Source of the DNA: Baffinella frigidus
Taxonomy: Eukaryota; Cryptophyceae; Cryptomonadales; Baffinellaceae
Assembly (NCBI GenBank): GCA_026770585.1
Contig: MU646545.1
Location: forward strand, 379,245 to 389,868
Length of the DNA: 10,624 nucleotides
Direction of reading: 5' to 3'
Shown one piece after another: positions 5,540-10,624 of this stretch. The first letter of the stretch is position 1. The number at the start of each line of letters is the position of its first letter. The position numbers and the translations under genes are program-made. The notes under the pieces were generated by a model, which did no database searches, had not been told where the DNA came from, and worked only from the letters and a program-made list of their open reading frames with translations.

Positions 5540-6065
5540 TAAGGTTTAGGGGTCAGGGCCCCTCCCCGATTTCGGGGGCAGGGTTTGGGGTTACCATCAA
5601 CCATGGTTTGGCAGGGTTTGGAGTTACCCTAAAGGGTTTGGGGTTTGGGGTTTAGGGTTTAGGGTTTGGGGTACTGCGTCGAGAGCTACGGCTCTCGAGA
5701 GCCGTAGGCGGCCGCCATACCCTATACCCCCAGCGGCGGCGGCCGCTGTCTGGTACCCCCCCCCCCGATTTCGGGGCCAGGGTTTGGGGTACATAGTGAA
5801 AGGTTGTAGGGTTTAGGGCGTTTAGGGTTTGGGGTTTAGGATTGAGGGTTTAGGGTTTGGGGGTTGGGGTTTAGGGTTTAGGGTGTGCGGTGTCGAGCGG
5901 TACGGCTCTCTCGCTGCCGCTGTCTGGTACGTCCCCTCAACCCCTATCAATACGATTCAGGGTTTAGGGCCCCTTCCCGATCTCGGGGGCAGGGTTTGGG
6001 GTTTAGTAGGATTTGGGGTTAGGTGTCGAGCGGGTTTAGGGTTTAGGGTTTAGGGTTTAGGGCGT
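5540..6065 (-). repeat. G-rich telomere-like (TTTAGGG/TTTGGGG) region with exon G 3' copies
   Basis: Many GGGTTTAGGG/GGGTTTGGGG units lie on the + strand, so the telomere-like polarity is reversed relative to the upstream arrays. Interleaved are three repeats of CCCGAT[T/C]TCGGGG with CAGGGTTTGGGG, and exon G 3' copies about 180 bp apart in the downstream part. The small open frame at 5829-6053 is repeat-driven and not called. Confidence 0.85.
5686..5707. repeat. Perfect 22-bp palindrome
   Basis: CTACGGCTCTC joined to GAGAGCCGTAG is fully self-complementary. It derives from an exon G-like TACGGCTCTCGC copy folded on itself, and is followed by GGCGGCCGCC. Confidence 0.8.
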
Positions 6066-6105
6066 GCGGTGTCGAGCGCTACAGTTCTCTTGATGCCGCC
6101 GTCTG
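5731..6105 (+). pseudogene. Three copies of the exon G 3' half with donors
   Basis: At 5731-5752 only GGCCGCTGTCTG|GTACCC remains. Positions 5892-5926 read VERYGSLAAAV + TG|GTACGT. Positions 6071-6105 read VERYSSLDAAV + TG|GTACAC. All keep the exon G frame and donor position. None has a clear acceptor directly before it. Confidence 0.6.
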
Positions 6106-6255
6106 GTACACCCCGTAAAACCCTATACCCTTTACCCTATACCCTATACCCATACCCTATACCCCCAACCATACGCCCCGAACCCTACCCCCGAAATTAA
6201 AACAAAAAACTGCAATTCATTCAACACAAAACCTACACCCCAAACCCTATACCAG

Positions 6256-6856
6256 GCACGCAATGAAGAAGGAGGGCGGGATGGTCACTGTGCGCGCGGG
6301 CGTCCAGCAGCTGCCCTGACACCTCTCTCTCTCTCCCTCTCCCTCTCTCTCTCTTGCTCCCTCCCTCTCCCTCTCCCTCTCCCTCTCTCTCTCTCTAACT
6401 CCCACTCCCTCCCTCTCTACATCTCCTCCCCTGTCACCTCACGCTCCAAACCCTCAAACCGTATACCATACACCCCAAACCATACACCCCAAACCCTACC
6501 CCCGAAACCGAAATTGAAAATAAAACCGTTTACTTAATTGAAAATAATCCCTGCAACCTGTACCACGCAATGAAGAAGGGGGGCGGGATTGTCACTGTGC
6601 ACGCGGGCGTCCAGCACCTCTCTCTCGCTCTCTCGCTCTCGCTCTCTATCCCTCCCTCTATCTATCTATCTATCTCTCTCTCTCCCTCTCTCTCTCCCTC
6701 CCTCTCTCCCTCTCTCCCTCTCTCTCCCTCTCTCTCCCTCTCGCTCCTCCCCATGACACCGCACGCCCTGAAAACAAACCCCAAACCAGGCACGCAATGA
6801 AGAAGGGGGGCGGGATGGTCACTGTGCGCGCGGGCGTCCAGCAGCTCCACGACACC
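6256..6856 (+). pseudogene. Three upstream copies of the exon H 5' half
   Basis: Copies start at 6256 (after ACCAG), 6563 (acceptor lost) and 6790 (after ACCAG). Each reads HAMKKGGGMVTV..AGVQQL or a close variant (first copy KKEGGMVTV; second HAMKKGGGIVTVHAGVQHL). Each then runs into a CT microsatellite in place of TGCAAGACACCC. With exon H at 6995 they form a four-unit array with steps of 307, 227 and 205 bp. Confidence 0.75.
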
Positions 6857-6915
6857 ACTCTCTCTCTCTCTCTCTTGCTCTCTCTCTCTCTCTCTCTCCC
6901 GCTCCCTCTCCCTCT

Positions 6916-6960
<45 letters not shown>
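6323..6960 (+). repeat. CT-rich microsatellites in three blocks
   Basis: (CT)n/(CCCT)n tracts at 6323-6400, 6617-6745 and 6857-6960 follow the three exon H copies. A short TATC run lies at 6658-6673. The minus-strand RERERE frame and plus-strand LSLSLS frame are artefacts. The last tract is 34 bp upstream of the exon H acceptor and may act as its polypyrimidine tract. Confidence 0.9.
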
Positions 6961-6994
6961 ACTCCCACTCAATGGACCGTTGCACCCCCGGCAG

Positions 6995-7115
6995 GCACGC
7001 CATGAAGAAGGGGGGCGGGATGGTCACAGTGAACGCGGGCGTCCAGCAGCTGCAAGACACCCTTTTCCTACCCGCCAAAACGACCGTTCGCGCCGAACCG
7101 GGCGCGGCTGTTGAG
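6995..7115 (+). CDS. Exon H, predicted parallel beta-helix coil
   Basis: This is the longest convincing exon: acceptor GGCAG ending 6994, G + 40 codons, donor GAG|GTGTGAGT at 7116. It runs HAMKKGGGMVTVNAGVQQ, then TLFLPAKTTVRAEPGAAVE. The pattern (Gly-Gly, strand, turn, strand ending in a Lys-Thr-Thr-Val-Arg-type stretch, then Pro-Gly) resembles the opening coil of right-handed parallel beta-helix proteins, where one finds a 'gly-gly, V-x-V, x-G-x-Y, L-x-I-x-K-x-V-x-I' rhythm. Three degraded copies of the 5' half lie upstream and several copies of the 3' half lie downstream. Reading continues into GTG TGA if unspliced, so splicing at 7116 is required. Confidence 0.7.
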
Positions 7116-7246
7116 GTGTGAGTCCTGCCTGTTAGAGTTTAGGCATTGGGCTTCAGGTTAAGGGTTTAGGCTGCTGAAATCGCTTGAACCGGGGCAGGTC
7201 CCCGGGTTGAGCGAGGTTTGCGTCTGTTGGCCACGAAACAATGGAA

Positions 7247-7940
7247 CAATGCGAAAATTTCCACGACACCCTTTTCCCACCCGCGAAAACGACCGTTCGC
7301 GTCGAGCCGGGCGCGGCCGTTGAGGTGTGTTTCCTTCGTTGGGGTTCATGCTTTAGGCATTAGGCATTAGGCTTCAGGCTAAGGCTTTACGCGGTTGAGG
7401 TACGTGCTCGAGAGTCCTACTTCAGCGGCCGGGTGCGGCCGCTGAGGTGTGTTTCCTTCCTGTTCGAGCAATTTTCGCGTCTTTTGGCCACGAAAACAAC
7501 AAAAGAATGCCAATATTTGACGAATTAGTACCAGTTTCGTCATTTTTTTGGAATTGTTTTATTGTTTTGGTGTGGCGAAAACGACCGTTCGCGCCAAGCC
7601 GGGTGCGGCTGTTGAGGTGTGTTTCCTTCCTTCTAGGGTTTGGGGCTTGGGTTTGGGGTTTGGGGCTTAGGGTTTGGGGTTTAGGGTTTGTCCCTCCTGT
7701 TCCCGGTTAATTGCAGGTTGAGGGTTGAGGGTTCAGGGTTTGGGCTGTTGAGATACGTGCTCGGCAGCCCCCCCAGTCGCCGGTTAGCAGCTGAGGTTTC
7801 TCATCTGTTGGCTTCGGAAACGTGTGCAAACAATGGCACAGTTTGACGGTTTCGTGCGAGCATCGGCGATTTTTGGCATTTTTTTATTGTTTGGGGGTGG
7901 CGAACACGACCGTGCGCGCCGAGCCGGGCGCGGCCGACAG
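7247..7940 (+). pseudogene. Copies of the exon H 3' half with donors
   Basis: Positions 7265-7324 read DTLFPPAKTTVRVEPGAAVE then GAG|GTGTGT. Positions 7575-7616 read AKTTVRAKPGAAVE with the same donor. Positions 7424-7448 (CGGCCGGGTGCGGCCGCTGAG|GTGTGT) and 7899-7937 (no donor) are more decayed. The units carry intronic sequence too (TTTGGCCACGAAA, GTGTGTTTCCTTCC), so whole exon-end plus intron-start blocks were duplicated. Confidence 0.7.
7620..7745 (-). repeat. TTTGGGG/TTTAGGG telomere-like tract
   Basis: GGGTTTGGGG and GGGTTTAGGG units lie shortly after the exon H donor copy at 7617, in the same G-rich polarity as 5540-6065. Weaker TTAGGC-type units lie at 7135-7170 and 7350-7390. Confidence 0.75.
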
Positions 7941-7963
7941 TACACAGGGGACTCACACCTCAG

Positions 7964-7988
7964 CAGTAACAGGCACCCCCTGTTACTG
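7964..7988. repeat. 10-bp stem hairpin
   Basis: CAGTAACAGG, loop CACCC, CCTGTTACTG. It follows the last decayed exon H copy in intron H-I. No function is proposed. Confidence 0.7.
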
Positions 7989-8222
7989 TTTAGGTGCCTG
8001 CCCCCCCTGTCGCCTGTTTTACCACGCCAGGTCACGAATCAGAATTTATTTTCACGAACCAGAATGTAGGGTTGAACTCCAAAACTTGATCCGGATCGGC
8101 AGGTGACAGGCGCACGGGGCAAGGAGGTCCTCGCAGCCAACGAGGACCTACGATCTACGGTCATAGACTATGGCTGAAACCTGATTACCGTGGAACAGCC
8201 CCGCCGGCAGGCTCTTGAGCGC

Positions 8223-8242
8223 CCGCGTGACCGGTCACGCGG
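8223..8242. repeat. Perfect 20-bp palindrome
   Basis: CCGCGTGACCGGTCACGCGG is self-complementary. It lies between the first and second exon I copies. Confidence 0.8.
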
Positions 8243-8344
8243 ACGCCGAAGCCAACTGTCCGAGGTGACTGCCTTGTCATGTACCTGCAATCTGGCGTGG
8301 GAATTCCTAGAGTGCAGGGTGATCAGTTATTAACACACGTTTCG

Positions 8345-8884
8345 AATGGGCAGGTGACAGGCGCGAGAGGCAAAGCGGTCCTCGCTGCCGACGAGGACCT
8401 ACCATCCACAGTCCCATTCCTAGGGAGTCGGTTACCAAAAGTGTAGGAAATTGATGACTCTTGGAGTTGATGACCCGCAACACTTTCCTGATTGCAGGTG
8501 ACAGCCGCGAGAGGCAAAGCGGTCCTCGCAGCCGACACCGTACGCTAACTCCCCTATACCTACTCCAGTCCGACACCACATCCTGTTCAATTTCGGAGTT
8601 CCCCGGGCGGGCAGGTGACAGGTGCACAGCGAGGCTCGTCACCTGTTGTAGGAGTCGAGTACGGTTGGAACTAATTACCCTGCGCCTTTTTGAACGGGCA
8701 GGTGACAGGCGCACGAGGCAAAGCGGTCCTCGCTGCCGACGAGGACCTACCATCCACAGTCCCATTCCTAGGGAGTTGGTTACCAAAAGTGTAGGGAATT
8801 GATGACTCTTGGAGTTGATGACCCGCAACACTTTCCTGATTGCAGGTGACAGCCCCGAGAGGCAAAGCGGTCCTTGCAGCCGAC
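8345..8884 (+). repeat. Recent 190-bp direct duplication (8346-8536 and 8694-8884)
   Basis: The two blocks are offset by 348 bp and differ at about seven positions by eye. Each contains two exon I 5' copies and the spacer CATTCCTAGGGAGT...TTTCCTGATTGCAG. The low divergence suggests the array is still changing. Confidence 0.8.
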
Positions 8885-8972
8885 GAGGACCTACAAGTTC
8901 AGTCCGTAGATTGCACCAGTTCCAACCATACTCGACTAGTGCCGGGGCTCCCATGACAGGTGACGAGCCTCA
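8625..8972. repeat. Inverted pair around the exon I copies
   Basis: GAGGCTCGTCACCTGT and GTCGAGTACGGTTGGAACT (8631-8672) recur inverted at 8918-8972 (AGTTCCAACCATACTCGAC, ACAGGTGACGAGCCTC) with differing spacers. One exon I copy has therefore been copied in reverse. Confidence 0.6.
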
Positions 8973-8991
8973 CAACGTTTTGAATGGGCAG

Positions 8992-9096
8992 GTGACAGGT
9001 GCTCGAGGCAAGGCAGTCCTCGCCGCCGACGAGGACCTCGTCCGCACGTTCCTCGCGCGCTTTACAATCCGCCGCCTCGGTCGCGGCGCAGAGGAG
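8992..9096 (+). CDS. Exon I, predicted parallel beta-helix coil
   Basis: The acceptor is GGGCAG ending 8991. The exon reads 35 codons from VTGARGKAVLAADEDLVR through FTIRRLGRGAEE to a donor GAG|GTGTGC at 9097. It joins exon H in phase 0. The repeated short strands (V-T-G, K-A-V-L-A-A, F-T-I-R-R-L) fit successive turns of a beta-helix; 'L-x-x-F-T-I-R' is a common turn in such proteins. If the donor at 9097 is not used, the frame runs on for VCDAVD and stops at TGA 9115-9117, making this the terminal exon. I prefer splicing because exon J continues the fold in phase 0 and because exon H uses the same GAG|GTGTG junction. Six 5' copies with acceptors lie upstream, and several 3'-end copies lie downstream. 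Confidence 0.65.
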
Positions 9097-9422
9097 GTGT
9101 GCGATGCAGTTGACTGAATTTCAGTTGACGGAACCGGTTTGTACCAGAGCGGGGACACGACCGGGGTGGGTTTGTACCGGGGAATCCTGAGATGAGTCAA
9201 CCGTCTGGACGCTGCTAGCGCGCTTTACAATCCGCCGCCTCGGCCGCGGCGCGGAGGAGGTGTGCGATGCAGTTGACTGAACTTGGTGGATTTTGTATCG
9301 GGACAGGGACGAGACCGGGGTGGGTTTGTACCAGAAAATTGTGTGATTAGTCAACTGTTAGCAGCCGACGAGCTGCAATCCGCCACCTCGGCCGCGGAGG
9401 AGGTCTACTTCTTTATCCCTCT

Positions 9423-9462
9423 AAGTTGACGGATTTGTGCCGCACACCCAGCGTGTCAACTT
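9423..9462 (-). mobile_element. 40-bp mini-element, copy 1
   Basis: It begins AAGTTGAC and ends GTCAACTT. It matches 9695-9734 in reverse orientation at 35 of 40 positions by eye. It is too short to encode anything and may be an internally deleted TIR element. Confidence 0.6.
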
Positions 9463-9694
9463 GCGGATAGTCTGTCAACGCGCGTGAGGCAGCGCGGTCG
9501 CAGGAGGTGTGCAATGCAGTTGACTGAACCGCGCGGGTTTGTACCAGGACGATGACTAATTTGGGGTGGACTTGTACCGGAGAATCCTGAGATTCGTCAG
9601 CCAGAGTCCGGACGCTGCTTGCGTGCTTTACAATTCGCCGGATTGGCGCGGGGCAGGTCTGCCTCTTTCTCACTCGGGTTGGCAGACCATTCCT

Positions 9695-9734
9695 AAGTTG
9701 ACATGCTGGGTTTGCGGTACGAAGCCGTCAACTT
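9695..9734 (+). mobile_element. 40-bp mini-element, copy 2
   Basis: AAGTTGACATGCTGGGTTTG...CCGTCAACTT is the same length and has the same termini as 9423-9462 but the opposite orientation. AAGTTGACTTTT also occurs near the right ends of the family 1 MITEs, so a link to that family is possible. Confidence 0.6.
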
Positions 9735-9924
9735 ATGGGCGGGAAGGGCCTGTTCTCACCAAATTGGTGAAACAAAATAGACTGGGGCAGAGCTAGGTGC
9801 GATGCGGTTGACTGAACGGGGCGGGGTTGTACCAGGACGGGGATGCGACCGGGGTGGGTTTGTACCGGAAAACGCAAGGATTAGTCAACTGGAGAAGCCA
9901 AGATTAGTCCACTGCGCGCTTTAC

Positions 9925-10345
9925 TATGTGCTCTATTGATGCCAACCCAGCACCCGAAACCCTATTCCGTAAACCCCAGACCGCAAACCGAACGCTGGTT
10001 CCAAGCACGAGGCAGCACCACTGAGACCTAGAGCCAACCCTGATCTTAAACCCTAAACCCTAAACCCCAAACCCAAAAACTCAAACCCCAAACACTCCGC
10101 AGGTTCCATGCACAACACCACTGCGCGATCCGCGTCGCGCACACTCTCAACCCCAACCCCGAAACCCCAAACCTCAATCCCCACACCCCAAACCCCCAAC
10201 ACCAAACACCAAACCCTGTCAAGGTTCAGAGCATCACGGAGACTCGGTGAGCCCTAGGGCCATTCTCCACCCTAAACACCAAATCCCAAACCACACACCC
10301 AACGCCGGTGCCAAGCTCGTGGTAACAGGATCTCTAGCGCCAACC
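9925..10345 (+). pseudogene. Decayed copies of exon J, including one acceptor
   Basis: Positions 10103-10140 (CGCAG|GTTCCATGCACAACACC..., then GCGCGATCCGCGTCGC) resemble the exon J start (GTTCCTAGCACGCGGCAGCACC) and keep the acceptor. Weaker pieces are 10001-10022 (CAAGCACGAGGCAGCACCAC), 10222-10257 and 10305-10330. Position 9938 on (GTGCTCTATTGA) matches the exon J 3' end. Confidence 0.5.
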
Positions 10346-10400
10346 GTAACCCTAAAACTCACACCCCAGCCCCTAAACCCCAAACCCTAAACTCTATACC
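9955..10400 (+). repeat. Degenerate CCCTAAA/CCCCAAA arrays before exon J
   Basis: Telomere-like units of C-rich polarity, heavily mutated, alternate with the decayed exon J pieces in steps of about 100 bp. This implies a tandem unit of [exon J start + heptamer run]. Confidence 0.8.
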
Positions 10401-10408
10401 CTCAGCAG

Positions 10409-10498
10409 GTTCCTAGCACGCGGCAGCACCATGAGGATTGGGCATGCGCGGTTCGCGTCTCGGCAGGCCTGCTCCGATTCGACGAGTGCTCTATTGAG
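10409..10498 (+). CDS. Exon J, predicted parallel beta-helix coil; gene continues beyond the window
   Basis: The acceptor is CTCAGCAG ending 10408. The exon has 30 codons, phase 0 at both ends, and the donor is GAG|GTCCTC at 10499. It reads VPSTRQHHEDWACAV then RVSAGLLRFDECSIE. The tail strongly resembles the repeating turn of right-handed beta-helix proteins, 'a-V-x-V-x-x-x-x-L-x-L-x-D-C-x-I', in which Asp/Glu-Cys-x-Ile ends a strand stacked in the helix core. This is the best single piece of evidence for the fold. Degraded copies lie upstream, for example 10103-10140 with its own CGCAG acceptor. Unspliced, the frame meets TAA three codons after the donor, so more exons must follow outside the window. 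Confidence 0.6.
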
Positions 10499-10624
10499 GT
10501 CCTCTAAACCTTCAACCCTAATCCCTAAACCATTAACCATAAACCCTGCTCCTTAAACCCCAATTCCTTAACCCTAAATCATAAACCCTAAACCTTAAAA
10601 CCCAAACCCCAAACCCCGAACCCC
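10499..10624 (+). repeat. Telomere-like CCCTAAA array after exon J
   Basis: After the putative donor GTCCTC, the rest of the window is degenerate CCCTAAA/CCCCAAA. No further exon is visible before the window ends. Confidence 0.8.

Larger units (their letters stand above)
8103..8893 (+). pseudogene. Six upstream copies of the exon I 5' half with acceptors
   Basis: Copies begin after GCAG at 8103, 8354, 8498, 8615, 8702 and 8846. Readings include VTGARGKEVLAANEDL (8103), VTGARGKAVLAADEDL (8354, 8702), VTAARGKAVLAAD (8498) and VTAPRGKAVLAADEDL (8846). The 8615 copy keeps only VTGAQ. Most keep acceptor and frame, then diverge after the DEDL codon (CTACCATCCACAG...), with no donor in a matching place. 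The frames on the minus strand here are shadows. Confidence 0.75.
7116..8991 (+). other. Intron H-I, longest intron (1.9 kb)
   Basis: This intron is nearly filled by exon copies: exon H 3' ends in its first half and exon I 5' starts in its second half. The order mirrors the exons themselves, with donor-side copies next to the donor and acceptor-side copies next to the acceptor. The 7990-8100 and 8155-8340 stretches show only short palindromes. Confidence 0.6.
9097..9900 (+). repeat. Tandem array of exon I 3' end plus TTTGTACC units
   Basis: Repeats of GCGCTTTACAATCCGCCGCC...GAGGAG|GTGTGCGATGCAGTTGACTGAA occur at 9051, 9218, about 9368, about 9500, about 9618 and about 9795, increasingly decayed. 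They alternate with GGGGTGGGTTTGTACCGG...GAGTCAAC units at 9160, 9315, 9560 and 9850. Only 9218-9260 keeps enough of exon I to be read (ARFTIRRLGRGAEE). The reading frames here are shadows of the repeats. Confidence 0.75.

Noticed and set aside
5829-6053. Gly-rich 74-residue plus-strand frame
   Set aside because: It is composed of TTTAGGG/TTTGGGG units with an embedded exon G copy; there is no codon-level sign of selection.
6662-7078. Minus-strand open frame of 138 residues rich in Arg-Glu repeats
   Set aside because: It is the complement of CT microsatellites and exon H copies; the RERERE reading is a repeat artefact.
8307-8954. Minus-strand 215-residue frame, the longest in the window
   Set aside because: It is antisense to the tandem exon I copies, which stay open in the sense frame with intact acceptors. 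The repeated PLCLSRLSPA pattern reflects the DNA repeats.
8992-9117. Protein phosphatase 2C-like C-terminus
   Set aside because: The TIRRLGRGAEEV stretch is only loosely similar; no metal-binding Asp/Gly motifs are seen, and the beta-helix reading explains exons H to J better.

Overview
The window looks like nuclear DNA from a eukaryote with introns, most likely a microalga. There are no long open reading frames and no bacterial-style gene packing. Short open segments of 50-121 bp sit between plausible GT donors and AG acceptors. Plant/algal-type telomere-like heptamers (CCCTAAA/TTTAGGG and the variant CCCCAAA) are scattered through the non-coding DNA. A green alga of the prasinophyte kind is a guess; the sequence alone does not fix the species.

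My main reading is that the whole window is an internal part of one gene on the + strand, open at both ends. Ten short exons (A-J) can be read: 84-145, 667-745, 1755-1803, 2386-2486, 3262-3336, 4161-4215, 5437-5504, 6995-7115, 8992-9096 and 10409-10498. All nine junctions keep frame, and the chain gives about 268 residues with no stop. The N-terminal part is acidic (exon B), followed by charged helical, coiled-coil-like segments (exons C-E). Exons G-J have the rhythm of a right-handed parallel beta-helix protein of the pectin-lyase/NosD/FBXO11 type. No start codon, promoter or poly(A) signal is assigned. A stop (9115-9117) is used only if exon I is terminal, and I think it is more likely spliced at 9096.

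The introns (about 0.5-1.9 kb) are the striking part. Nearly every exon has partial, same-strand, degraded copies of itself in a neighbouring intron. Many keep the reading frame and the adjoining splice site: seven acceptors for exon I counting the real one, four 5' copies of exon H, several donors for exons G, H and I, and three donor copies for exon C. Between them lie telomere-like arrays, CT microsatellites, a 12-bp minisatellite, and many small foldback or terminal-inverted-repeat elements. Two of these foldbacks interrupt exon copies, one sits inside an older inverted repeat, and one insertion is flanked by a 9-bp direct repeat.

Layout: 1-1750 exons A-B with inverted-repeat elements; 1755-2486 exons C-D with the minisatellite; 2487-4215 exons E-F with interrupted exon copies; 4216-5504 small elements and exon G; 5505-7115 G-rich telomere-like DNA, CT tracts and the exon H array; 7116-9096 exon H and I copy arrays; 9097-10624 exon I 3'-end array, exon J and telomere-like DNA. 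No tRNA, rRNA, CRISPR array, transposase or viral gene was seen.
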